64,000 nt of DNA from B10-G9 sp964627755. Lineage in GTDB: Bacteria > Chloroflexota > Anaerolineae > Anaerolineales > UBA11858. A model generated the notes under the pieces. It was not told the origin of the DNA. It searched no databases and saw only the letters and a list, made by a program, of their open reading frames with translations. Location: assembly GCA_964627755.1 (NCBI GenBank), contig CAZVIH010000099.1, forward strand, positions 1 through 64,000, read 5' to 3'. The position numbers and the translations under genes are program-made. Each line of letters opens with the position of its first letter. The first letter of the stretch is position 1. Below are positions 26,701 to 34,350 of this stretch, piece after piece.

Positions 26701-27226
26701 TTACGGGCCCCTTCGATCCAGACACTGTGATTTCCTGCAGGGGATCGTCAATCAGTTTACCCGCCAGATCGCGCAGAGTTTCTGGTTTGTTCCAATCCAT
26801 CCAGTAACCAAGGCGGATGGACTGCTCGGTCTGAACGGCAGCATACTGCAATACCCGGGCTTTGCATTCCCGGACGAACTTGGCCAGGCCGTAGCTTTCA
26901 ATATCTTTTTTAGATTCAAACCCCTTCTCTTTTTCGACTTCCACCTCAACCCATAATCCCTGGCAGTCGAAACCGTTCTGGTAACGAAGTTCACGTCCCT
27001 TCATGGTCCAGAATCGATTGAATAGATCTTTATAGGTCCGCCCCCAACCGTGATGCACGCCCATGGGATTGTTGGCAGTGATGGGGCCATCGATAAAGGA
27101 CCAGGGAGGCTGGCCTTTGTGCAGATCGCGTTGGGTCTGAAAGGCATTAATTTCTTCCCAGAACTTGAGGGTTTGGTGTTCCTGTTTTATAAAATTAACT
27201 TCGTTTGGCGCTTTTGTGATAGCCAT
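23786..27226 (-). CDS. ileS: Isoleucyl-tRNA synthetase, divergent type
   Basis: A 1146-aa class I synthetase with editing and zinc-binding parts. The HIGH motif reads HHGW (58-61, in NPMGVHHGWGRT) and the KMSKS motif reads EMHKSWGN (about 687), both off consensus. GFDCQGLWVEVEVEK replaces the usual GWDCHGLPIE. Paired cysteines (CPRC, CWRC, CEDC, CDQC) suggest metal sites. The editing domain region (about 270-450) and the C-terminal DUF5915-like tail are present. The upstream T-box carries an isoleucine specifier, which independently supports the tRNA-Ile assignment. Both catalytic motifs are shifted together, so this is a lineage trait, not decay. Confidence 0.9.
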   Translation of the reverse strand: MAITKAPNEVNFIKQEHQTLKFWEEINAFQTQRDLHKGQPPWSFIDGPITANNPMGVHHGWGRTYKDLFNRFWTMKGRELRYQNGFDCQGLWVEVEVEKEKGFESKKDIESYGLAKFVRECKARVLQYAAVQTEQSIRLGYWMDWNKPETLRDLAGKLIDDPLQEITVSGSKGPVTDTVEQIVGRLGLQELGGSYFTFSNENNFMIWKFLQKCWQNDWLYRGADVMPWCPRCATAISQHEIVTDGYAELTHRSVTLRFPLRERPGESLLIWTTTPWTLTSNVAAAVGPELTYLKVQILLPAPNQGQEHIVYLSKGTMGMLRGEYKVLGEIKGAEMEGWTFDGPFDDLPAAQTKGGVTDIKTLQESITQSAVEAHQVILWDEVGEEEGTGIVHIAPGCGAEDFQLSFETPLPRLAPLTEEGYFIESFDWLTGKHVSDVADDIFADLEKKGVLYHVEPYTHRYPTCWRCKTELVFRLVDEWFISMGESYDKPREELTQVEKEASLRYQIMDVVDQIRWIPDFGYARELDWLKNMHDWMISKKRYWGLALPIWVCEDCDHFHVIGDDDELEERAIEGYEALKGHTPHRPYIDEVVIACDQCGGRMTRVPDVGNPWLDAGIVPFSTLSYRFDPEFWEKWYPAHWISESFPGQFRNWFYSLLAMGTVLDGSPPFLENFSYASLQAEDGREMHKSWGNSIEFNEAADKMGVDVMRWLYCAHKPENNLLFGYHRAEETRRRFIIPFWNVYSFFTTYAEIDGWAPDGKDFDKDTPEGPTPISGNPLDRWILGRLNQTVEQVNKEFENSNAYNATLLFESMLDDLSNWYVRRSRRRYWKTETDQDKSTAYATLWHVLVKMSRTLAPVIPFLTEDIYQNLVRSVYPEARESIHHTLWPEADTKAIDLKLIEQMKLARETASQGLSARSNAGIKVRQPLSQVLVHVKEGRAELDDELIEIVRDELNVKDLVFVQEAESLLGYKILPNNKILGPKYGADFPKVSAALAKLDPNQVAALANEGGPIPLKVGDEEISLEADEVLVQTVAAEGLATVDSKLLTVAIETEITDALREEGLAREMVRRIQDFRKQADFDIADRINLVYQATPALQSAVTTHRDYIMEETLTLEMKEGDPAKSTFSGTAQFEGEEATLGLEVAK

Positions 27227-27240
27227 TCTTCCTCCAGAAT

Positions 27241-27540
27241 AAAAACACTCTCATCCCTGTCGGGACGAGAGTGTAAAACTCACGCGGTACCACCCGGATT
27301 CCCGCTGGAAAGCGGGCTCTCAACGAGGGCTCACAATTGATCAAAATAGGCTTGTTGTTCAACCTCGCACCCTGGTAACGGGGGTGAATCCGGATCCCTT
27401 AATAACCTGTGGCGTTCAGTTCACGGCTCCGAAAGGATATTCAAGCTGGTTTTTCTGACCCGGCTTCCACCAGTTCCAGGTTCGCTGGCAGATGTTCCCA
27501 GCCCTACTCGTTTTCATCATCGCCTGTAATTAATATGATG
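27241..27540 (-). ncRNA. T-box riboswitch controlling ileS
   Basis: On the minus strand a leader of about 300 nt carries the conserved T-box sequence GGGTGGTACCGCG (within 27279-27295), which base-pairs with the tRNA 3' end. The stem I hallmarks GGCGATGATGAAAACGAGTAG-like 5' strand and GGTGGAA apical region lie near 27530-27460. The likely specifier codon is ATC (27436-27438) in GAATATCC, reading isoleucine. An intrinsic terminator of 13 bp (27241-27274, ACACTCTCGTCCC paired with GGGATGAGAGTGT then TTTTTA) follows, so control is at transcription elongation: uncharged tRNA-Ile should favour the antiterminator and raise ileS expression. Confidence 0.9.
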
Positions 27541-27545
27541 GGGTG

Positions 27546-27574
27546 ATTATGCCATAAAGGTATGGGCTGGTCAA
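27546..27574 (-). promoter_or_regulatory. Promoter of the T-box/ileS unit
   Basis: Minus strand TTGACC (27569-27574) and CATAAT (27546-27551) with a 17-bp spacer, directly upstream of the T-box leader and inside the gap after the MFS gene stop. Confidence 0.75.
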
Positions 27575-27578
27575 CGGT

Positions 27579-28853
27579 TCAGGGAGCGACCGATTCCAGG
27601 GCGATTAGGTCAGCAGCATCGTCAGCAATCTCAAAGCGGCTGCTGGATCTGGCCTGTAAACCGGCAAAAATGGCTGATGATACCAACATGAAAATACCGG
27701 CACCATACCAGACCCAGTTGGGATTATAGTTATCCATCACTACTCCAGCCAGGAGGGGACCAATGGCGTTAGGTATGGTCCAGCTAAATCCAAAAACTGC
27801 CATATACCTACCGCGCATATCCTCAGGGGAAAGTTTGGCGACAACAGCCTGCCCGGTGGGAGAGACCAGCATTTCAGCAATGGTGATAATGATCATGGCG
27901 ACGATAAAAAGCCAGAAAGCGGACACATAACCGTACATGGAGAAACCGACTGCATAGATGACCATGCCCCAGGCCATGATCTTCATGGGAGCAAATTTCT
28001 TGATGCGGCGGGAAATCCAGAATTGGAATAAGACCACCATGCTGGCGTTCATGCTCAGCAGCAGGCCGTATCCCGATTCGGGCAATCCGTGTACATCCCG
28101 TAAGAATACGGGAAGAGTGATGTTCATCTGCATATATGCCAGCACCATAAAGATCGAGGCAAGGATGTAAACCATGAAGACCCTGTCTTTGGCAACTTTA
28201 AAATATCCTCCCAGAGTTTCTGCCAGACTTTGTTCCCGCTGGGGTTGGCCGTCCGCCTGGAGCGCTGTTTCGGGTTTAGTTTCTGGAACAAAAGCAAGAA
28301 TGATGATAGCTGTGATGCTGCTGAGGATCACATCTATGATGAAGAGCATGGTATAGGAGCGGGCTGCCACGAATCCACCAATGGCTGGGCCAATAGCCAC
28401 AGCCAGGTTGGCGATCACACGCAGGATACCAAAACCATCAATACGTTTATCTTCTGGCAGAATATCTGTGATCATGGCCTGGTGAGCAGGACCAGCCATG
28501 TTGCCGAATAAACCAACGATCAATCCGGCCAGATATATAAAATCCAATGATGGAGCAAAAGCCAGCAGCAAGGTACTGGCGGCGCTGATCACCAGACCAA
28601 ACAGGATCATAACCTTTCGACCGAATTTATCTGTTAGGGCCCCGCCAAGCAGACTGCCGACCAGGCTGCTGATGGCCATGATAGAAAACATCACCCCGAC
28701 CTCGGTCATGCCGACGTTGTATTTATAGGTGATGTACAGTCCAAAGAAGGGGAACATTAACGCTCCCCCCAGATTATCGATAAACATGCCCAGCATGATC
28801 AGCCAGAATGTCCGCGGGTATTCCTGATAGATGGATCTAAGTTTATTTATCAT
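27579..28853 (-). CDS. MFS transporter (drug-exporter type)
   Basis: 424 aa with 12 predicted helices. The conserved loop between helices 2 and 3 reads GGALTDKFGRKVMILFG, the standard MFS motif A. The N-terminus MINKLRSIYQEYPRTFW resembles the MdtG/YttB-like multidrug group. The central cytoplasmic loop is charged (KPETALQADGQPQREQ). It lies upstream of the ileS unit on the same strand but has its own promoter. Substrate unknown. Confidence 0.8.
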   Translation of the reverse strand: MINKLRSIYQEYPRTFWLIMLGMFIDNLGGALMFPFFGLYITYKYNVGMTEVGVMFSIMAISSLVGSLLGGALTDKFGRKVMILFGLVISAASTLLLAFAPSLDFIYLAGLIVGLFGNMAGPAHQAMITDILPEDKRIDGFGILRVIANLAVAIGPAIGGFVAARSYTMLFIIDVILSSITAIIILAFVPETKPETALQADGQPQREQSLAETLGGYFKVAKDRVFMVYILASIFMVLAYMQMNITLPVFLRDVHGLPESGYGLLLSMNASMVVLFQFWISRRIKKFAPMKIMAWGMVIYAVGFSMYGYVSAFWLFIVAMIIITIAEMLVSPTGQAVVAKLSPEDMRGRYMAVFGFSWTIPNAIGPLLAGVVMDNYNPNWVWYGAGIFMLVSSAIFAGLQARSSSRFEIADDAADLIALESVAP

Positions 28854-28894
28854 AATTATCCAATTTTACCTGATATTTCGGCTAATAGTTTTGA

Positions 28895-28922
28895 ATTGTA
28901 GCATTAAACTTAAATAAGTCAA
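28895..28922 (-). promoter_or_regulatory. Promoter of the MFS gene
   Basis: Minus strand TTGACT (28917-28922) and TACAAT (28895-28900), spacer 16 bp, 42 bp before the MFS start codon. It lies in an AT-rich divergent gap shared with dtxR. Confidence 0.6.
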
Positions 28923-29036
28923 TGCTAATATTGAATATATTGATTATTATATAAATAAATTCAATTTATGTATTAAAAAACCTTATTTTAGTCCCTGAAT
29001 CTAGATATTTTATCCAAAGTAAGGGGAAATTTACCC

Positions 29037-29069
29037 TTGACAAAATATTAGATTAGTCTAAAATATAAT
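29037..29069 (+). promoter_or_regulatory. Promoter of the dtxR-feo operon with DtxR-like box
   Basis: A perfect -35 TTGACA (29037-29042) is followed after 16 bp by TAAAAT (29059-29064). Between and over the -10 lies TTAGATTAGTCTAAAATAT (29048-29066), which matches the DtxR/IdeR consensus TTAGGTTAGGCTAACCTAA at 14 of 19 positions. The position would let an iron-loaded repressor block RNA polymerase, giving negative autoregulation of the whole iron-uptake operon. Confidence 0.65.
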
Positions 29070-29094
29070 TTAGTATAACAAAAATGGAGTCGCA

Positions 29095-29790
29095 ATGAAC
29101 AGGCAGTTGTCAGATACGGTACAGGATTACTTAAAGGTTATTTATGACCTGTCTGCTGATAATCAACGGGTGGGTACTGGGCAAATTGCCGAAATACTGA
29201 ATGTGAGTCCGGCATCAGTAACAGATATGTTCCAGCGTTTGGCGTGTGAAAATCCACCCCTGCTGGATTACGTGAAACACCAGGGTGTGGCCCTAACTGA
29301 TGATGGACAAAAAGCAGCCCTGGAAACCATCCGACACCACCGCTTACTGGAATTATTTTTACATAAGGTCCTGGGGTATTCCTGGGACGAGGTCCACACC
29401 GAAGCAGATAGGCTGGAACATGTAATCTCTGAGGAATTCGAAGAGCGAGTGGCAGTTGTCCTGGGGGATCCCCAGTGGGGATTACACGGTAAGCCAATCC
29501 CATCCCGGAGTCTGGTGATGCCTGATCTTGATACCAGTTATTTGCGGGATCTGCGCCCCGGTCAGTCCGGTGTGGTTCATTCAGTTAATGATGATGATCC
29601 GGGTTTGCTGCGTTATTTAGAGTCTCGGGGCTTGGTCCCGGGAACTTCATTTGAAGTGATCGATTATTCACCATATGATGACAATCTCCATATTCGTATA
29701 AAGGGAGAGAATGATGTTGTTGTTCTGGGTACCAGTGTTACAGTCCAGATCCGGGTTGAAGTCCTGGATTCGGCAGTGGATAAGGAGTAA
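29095..29790 (+). CDS. DtxR-family metal-dependent transcriptional regulator with FeoA domain
   Basis: 231 aa. A winged helix-turn-helix (about 1-65, TGQIAEILNVSPASVTDMFQRL) leads to the metal-binding and dimerisation domain (about 66-140, with HHRLLELFL and EADRLEHVIS, which carry the usual His and Glu ligands). A FeoA/SH3-like domain at about 150-228 (LRPGQSGVVHSVNDDDPGLLRYLESRGLVPGTSF) completes it. It is the first gene of the iron operon and has a DtxR-like box in its promoter, so an Fe(II) co-repressor is more likely than Mn(II). Confidence 0.9.
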   Translation: MNRQLSDTVQDYLKVIYDLSADNQRVGTGQIAEILNVSPASVTDMFQRLACENPPLLDYVKHQGVALTDDGQKAALETIRHHRLLELFLHKVLGYSWDEVHTEADRLEHVISEEFEERVAVVLGDPQWGLHGKPIPSRSLVMPDLDTSYLRDLRPGQSGVVHSVNDDDPGLLRYLESRGLVPGTSFEVIDYSPYDDNLHIRIKGENDVVVLGTSVTVQIRVEVLDSAVDKE

Positions 29791-29792
29791 TA

Positions 29793-30815
29793 ATGATTGA
29801 CCCCCTGATCGCTTTATTAATTGGTATTGGTGTGTTGTTGGTGGCCGGTTTTGCCTTCTGGCCCCAGTCTGGGTTGTTCTGGAAGCTCCAGAAAAGACAG
29901 GAATTAACTGAGAAGGTCTTGATAGAGGATACTTTGAAATATATCTTCAAATGTGAGCGCAATCATAAGACCGCTACCGTAGAAAGCCTGGCAGGAGCGC
30001 TCTCTACCAGTCTGGCACAAGCCTCAGAAATACTGGCTTTAACCCAGGCAAGAGGTTTGTTGGAGTTAAGTGAAAACAGTTTCAGTTTAACGGACGCAGG
30101 CAAAAGAACCGCTACCCAGATCGTCCGAGCTCACCGATTATGGGAACGCTATCTGGCTGATACTACTGGCTATGATGAAGGAGATTGGCATCAGCAGGCA
30201 GAAAGATTGGAACACAAACTCTCTGAAGAAGAAATGGATCGTTTATCTGCCAGCTTGGGGCATCCCACTCATGATCCGCATGGAGATCCAATTCCAACCA
30301 GGCGTGGAGAATGGATTTCTCATGGAGGTATACCCTTATCCGATCTGGCGTTGGGGACTCTATCCAGGATAGTTCATATTGAAGATGAGCCGGATGTGAT
30401 CTACGCCCAGATCGTTGCCGAAGATCTGCACTTAAATATGGTGGTGGAGGTCGATGAGATCTCAGCCAACCGGATCCGGTTCTGGACCAACGATCAAGAA
30501 CATGTCCTGGCGCCTATCGTGGCGGCCAATATCTCAGTAGTTCCCCTCGCGGAAGAAAACAATGATCTTCAAATCGAAGGGGTTCCCCTGGATTCCCTCC
30601 AGCCTGGTCAGTCTGGTATTGTCACTGGTATTTCTTCCCTCAGCCGCGGTGTTGAGCGCAGGAGGCTTTTTGATCTGGGAATTATTCCGGGCACAGAGAT
30701 TGATGTTGAGATGGTCAATCCAGGCGGGGATCCTACAGCTTACAGGATCAGGGGTTCGGTGATCGCTTTGAGAAACAGTCAAGCCCGGCAAATCAGGGTA
30801 AAAATGGATTATTGA
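29793..30815 (+). CDS. Membrane-tethered DtxR-like/FeoA hybrid protein
   Basis: 340 aa. A transmembrane helix at the N-terminus (about 4-27) is followed by a winged-helix-like region (about 40-105, ATVESLAGALSTSLAQASEILAL) and a copy of the DtxR dimerisation/metal domain (about 110-150, RAHRLWERYLADTTGY, QAERLEHKLSEEEM). Two FeoA-like SH3 regions follow (about 180-255 and 265-338, LQPGQSGIVTGI, RRRLFDLGIIPGTEIDVEM). The second is the better match to FeoA, a partner of FeoB. It starts 3 bp after dtxR and precedes feoB, so it probably supplies the FeoA function while staying at the membrane. A role in sensing is inferred from the DtxR homology. Confidence 0.75.
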   Translation: MIDPLIALLIGIGVLLVAGFAFWPQSGLFWKLQKRQELTEKVLIEDTLKYIFKCERNHKTATVESLAGALSTSLAQASEILALTQARGLLELSENSFSLTDAGKRTATQIVRAHRLWERYLADTTGYDEGDWHQQAERLEHKLSEEEMDRLSASLGHPTHDPHGDPIPTRRGEWISHGGIPLSDLALGTLSRIVHIEDEPDVIYAQIVAEDLHLNMVVEVDEISANRIRFWTNDQEHVLAPIVAANISVVPLAEENNDLQIEGVPLDSLQPGQSGIVTGISSLSRGVERRRLFDLGIIPGTEIDVEMVNPGGDPTAYRIRGSVIALRNSQARQIRVKMDY

Positions 30816-30863
30816 ACCGGCGATAACCTTTACTGGTTGAAATTCAAAAAAAGGAAAAATCCT

Positions 30864-31742
30864 ATGGATCAGGAAATAGATAAAAAACAACTAGAAGGAT
30901 CGGGTCTCGCAGGTATTACCGCAGATTGCGCCAGCTGTCCGGTCCATCATGCGGCTAACTTAAAGAAACTGGGCGTGGATATGGAAAACTGGGATTTTGT
31001 AGTCGCTCTGGCGGGAAATCCCAATACAGGGAAAAGCACGGTATTTAACGCCCTGACCGGATTAAGGCAGCATACCGGAAACTGGCCTGGAAAGACGGTT
31101 ACCCGGGCCGAAGGCGGCTTTGAATATGCGGAAAAACGCTATAAACTGGTTGACCTGCCTGGGACCTATTCCCTGTTGGCTACCAGTTTGGATGAAGAGA
31201 TCGCCCGGGATTTTATCCTCTTTGCGAAGCCGGACGTCACCATTGTTGTGGTGGATGCCTCCCGGCTGGAAAGGAATCTGAACCTGGTGCTCCAGGTGCT
31301 TGAAATAACGAACCGGGTTGTGATCTGCCTAAATTTGATGGATGAAGCGGACCGGCATCAAATGAAAGTAGATCCCCGCCGATTGGCCCGAGATCTGGGT
31401 GTCCCAGTAGTGCCAACAGTTGCTCGTTACGATGAAGGTCTGGAAGATTTACTGGCCGCAATTCATGAGGTTGCAGATGGTGTTACTCTTGCCAAACCCT
31501 ATCATGTAAACTATGACAATCCAAAATTGGACCGGGCAGTATCTCAACTGGTTACTCAAATCAAGGAAGTATTTCCGGGGGTGCCCAATGCCCGCTGGGT
31601 TGCCTTGCGCTTGCTTGATGGTGATGAAAGGATTATCCAGGCTGTTGAAGATGGCGAATTGGGAGATCTCACATATACACAGGATGATCTGGATGGGGCT
31701 AGCGGGAGTCATGTTTCTCATAAAAGCGGATTTGCACAGTGA
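30864..31742 (+). CDS. feoB: FeoB ferrous iron transporter, separate G-protein subunit
   Basis: About 292 aa from the ATG at 30864, preceded by AAAGGA; the frame begins at 30837. This is only the cytosolic part of FeoB: CASCPVHHA at the start, G1 GNPNTGKST, G2 threonine in NWPGKTVT, G3 DLPGTYS, G4 NLMDEA (in place of NKxD), then the helical guanine-dissociation-inhibitor region. It stops before the membrane domain, which is encoded by the next gene. The last residues do not resemble a truncated helix, and the next gene has its own ribosome site, so this is a true gene split. Confidence 0.88.
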   Translation: MDQEIDKKQLEGSGLAGITADCASCPVHHAANLKKLGVDMENWDFVVALAGNPNTGKSTVFNALTGLRQHTGNWPGKTVTRAEGGFEYAEKRYKLVDLPGTYSLLATSLDEEIARDFILFAKPDVTIVVVDASRLERNLNLVLQVLEITNRVVICLNLMDEADRHQMKVDPRRLARDLGVPVVPTVARYDEGLEDLLAAIHEVADGVTLAKPYHVNYDNPKLDRAVSQLVTQIKEVFPGVPNARWVALRLLDGDERIIQAVEDGELGDLTYTQDDLDGASGSHVSHKSGFAQ

Positions 31743-31791
31743 TCGGCATTATTTTGATCAGCAAATATTTGATAACTAAGCAGGTGTATTT

Positions 31792-33216
31792 ATGAATCCG
31801 GACTACGAAAAAATCCTTAAATCAGCCCAGGATCTCCGTTGGGATATCGGGGTGGATTTCCATGAGAAGACCATGGAAGCGCTTTATACCGATGCCACCC
31901 GGATCGCAGATCGGGCTGTGACTTATCCAGAAGAAAAACCGCGTTTTGACCTGGACCGTAGTATTGATAAACTGGTAACCAGCAGGGTGTGGGGATTTCC
32001 CCTGATGATCTTGATGTTAACCTTTGTATTCTGGTTAACGATCACTGGAGCTAATTATCCATCGAGTGTGCTGTTTTCCTTATTAATCGATAAGGTCCAT
32101 CCTTTATTGAAGGCTGGCGCTGCGAGCATTGGGATGCCCTGGTGGCTGGATGGTGTTCTGATAGATGGAGCTTACCTGGCAACTGCCTGGGTAGTGAGCG
32201 TAATGCTGCCTCCCATGGCGATCTTCTTCCCTTTGTTTACCTTACTGGAAGATTTTGGTTACCTGCCCCGGGTAGCGTTTAACCTGGATCACATCTTTCG
32301 TAAAGCTGGCGCGCATGGCAAACAAGCCCTGAGCATGACCATGGGATTTGGCTGCAACGCTGCCGGAGTGATCTCCACCAGGATCATTGACAGCCCCCGG
32401 GAGAGACTGATCGCGATCATCACTAATAACTTCTCACTCTGCAACGGGCGCTGGCCGACCCAGATCCTGATTGCTACCATCTTTATTGGAACGATGGTCC
32501 CCGCTTACCTGGGGGGATTGATATCCGCTGTCTCTGTGGTCGCAATCGCCTTGCTGGGTGTGCTTCTGACCTTTGTTGTATCCTGGGCTCTATCAAGAAC
32601 GATTCTGAAGGGAGAAGTCTCTACTTTTACATTGGAACTTCCTCCCTATCGGCCTCCCCGTATCTTGCGAACACTCTATACTTCTATGATTGATCGGACC
32701 CTGGTTGTATTATGGCGGGCTGTTGTTTTTGCACTCCCGGCCGGCATGATCCTGTGGATCTCGGCTAACCTGATGATCAGCGGTGTGAGCCTGGCGGAAC
32801 ATTTGGTTAATATCCTGAATCCCTTCGGGCTGTTGCTAGGCTTGAACGGAATTATCTTAGTGGCCTATATCGTGGCTATACCTGCCAATGAGATTGTCAT
32901 TCCCACTATTATGATGTTAACCGTATTGATAACGGGCGGGAACGGAATAGGAGCAGGTTCTGGTGTTATTTTTGAACCCGAATCCGGATTGGCAACCCTG
33001 GATATACTTACCCAGGGAGGCTGGACTTTATTAACTGGTGTGAATCTGATGCTCTTCAGCCTGATCCACAATCCTTGCAGCACTACTATATACACCATCT
33101 ATAAGGAAACTGGCAGCGCTAAATGGACCGCCATAGCATCCCTTCTGCCGATTGCAATGGGTTTTGTGATCACGTTCTTCACAGCTCAGATCTGGCGCTT
33201 GATTGCGGGGTGGTGA
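31792..33216 (+). CDS. feoB: FeoB ferrous iron transporter, separate membrane subunit
   Basis: 474 aa: a soluble lead (about 1-60) then the FeoB permease core with about 10 helices. The two Gate motifs are recognisable: GFGCNAAGV with the conserved cysteine (about 182-190) and, near the end, HNPCSTTIYTIYKETGSAKWT. It follows the G-protein gene by 49 bp, with AGGTG before the ATG. The product should import Fe(II) across the membrane, driven or gated by the separate GTPase. Confidence 0.88.
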   Translation: MNPDYEKILKSAQDLRWDIGVDFHEKTMEALYTDATRIADRAVTYPEEKPRFDLDRSIDKLVTSRVWGFPLMILMLTFVFWLTITGANYPSSVLFSLLIDKVHPLLKAGAASIGMPWWLDGVLIDGAYLATAWVVSVMLPPMAIFFPLFTLLEDFGYLPRVAFNLDHIFRKAGAHGKQALSMTMGFGCNAAGVISTRIIDSPRERLIAIITNNFSLCNGRWPTQILIATIFIGTMVPAYLGGLISAVSVVAIALLGVLLTFVVSWALSRTILKGEVSTFTLELPPYRPPRILRTLYTSMIDRTLVVLWRAVVFALPAGMILWISANLMISGVSLAEHLVNILNPFGLLLGLNGIILVAYIVAIPANEIVIPTIMMLTVLITGGNGIGAGSGVIFEPESGLATLDILTQGGWTLLTGVNLMLFSLIHNPCSTTIYTIYKETGSAKWTAIASLLPIAMGFVITFFTAQIWRLIAGW

Positions 33217-33329
33217 ATATTTGATTGAGCAGCAATCAATTTGGTTCGGGGCAAAGTCACATCAGGATCACACCCACCTCGGCAAAAGGGCTAACCGTTA
33301 ATCCTCTGTTACTACCCGGAGGTAAAGGT

Positions 33330-34154
33330 ATGACCGTTTTAGAACAAACGAACCGCTTTGCTGATCTATTTGGGATAAAAATCGTTATCAACCATAGAGC
33401 CTGGCATTACTACCGCATCGGGACGGGCGCACCCATCCTTTGGCTGACAGGTGGGCTGCGCCGGGTGGCGTCCGGATTCGCCTTCATGGAAAAGTTAGCT
33501 GCTCGCCATACAGTCATCGCGCCTGATTACCCACCTGTGAACTCAATGGATGATTTCATTACTGCCGTCGATGCCATCTTAGAAACCGAAGATGTAGACA
33601 CTTTTTCTCTTGCAGGTCAGTCTTACGGTGGAATGCTGGCTCAAGCCTATCTGGCACACAAACCTGAGGCTGTAGAACGGCTCATCCTCTCCAGTACAGG
33701 TCCTGCAGATTACGGTAAAGCCTGGCTATTAGTGGAATATTTCTTCATTGCACTGGCGCGCTTCCTACCCGAAAAAACTGTCAAGAATATATTCATGGGT
33801 AAAATTCTCGAGATCATCACCGTGCCCGAAGCTGAGCGTGCCGAATGGGTGGCATACTTTCAGACAATGATACAAAACGATCTATCCCGTGCTGATATAA
33901 TTTCGCATTTTGCCATTGCTGCCGATATGATCCGCAAGGGTATTGTCGCGCCTGCCGCTTATTGTAACTGGACAGGTCGCATCATCGTCCTTAGCGCTGA
34001 AAACGACCCGACTCAGAGCAAAAAGGATCTCCCCCGCTACGAAAAATTATTTGGCCGTAACGTGGAATTATTTGATATGGGTAAAATGGGGCACACCGCC
34101 TTGCTTTTTAACCCGGCTAGATACGTCGAATTACTCGAGCAGACGCTTATCTGA
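33330..34154 (+). CDS. Alpha/beta hydrolase
   Basis: 274 aa from the ATG at 33330, which has a strong GGAGG 9 bp ahead; the frame runs back to a TTG at 33225 without support. Nucleophile elbow is AGQSYGG, the acid is in SAENDPT and the histidine in MGHTALL. No signal peptide. It is homologous to the next gene, sharing the WTGRIIVLSAENDP pattern, which shows tandem duplication followed by strong divergence. Ester, lactone or C-C hydrolase activity is possible; the substrate is unknown. Confidence 0.75.
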   Translation: MTVLEQTNRFADLFGIKIVINHRAWHYYRIGTGAPILWLTGGLRRVASGFAFMEKLAARHTVIAPDYPPVNSMDDFITAVDAILETEDVDTFSLAGQSYGGMLAQAYLAHKPEAVERLILSSTGPADYGKAWLLVEYFFIALARFLPEKTVKNIFMGKILEIITVPEAERAEWVAYFQTMIQNDLSRADIISHFAIAADMIRKGIVAPAAYCNWTGRIIVLSAENDPTQSKKDLPRYEKLFGRNVELFDMGKMGHTALLFNPARYVELLEQTLI

Positions 34155-34350
34155 GAAGAGATTCGGTGCAACAGGTCATGTACCGGCGAATCAGCGGACT
34201 TACTCCCGCTCCACCCAACAACCAGTTAATAGTGGAGACCGGGGGCGGAGGACGGGAAAAACCAAACCCGGCTGCGGGTACTCTGTACTGCGCTATGGGT
34301 GGTGTGCAATGCTCATCCGTGAGGCAGTCAAGTAAATGTAAGGAGATAGA

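Noticed and set aside
34155..34350. A gene or RNA in the 196-bp gap between the two hydrolases
   Set aside because: Only a weak CTCCAC/GTGGAG hairpin and two short overlapping frames; nothing convincing.
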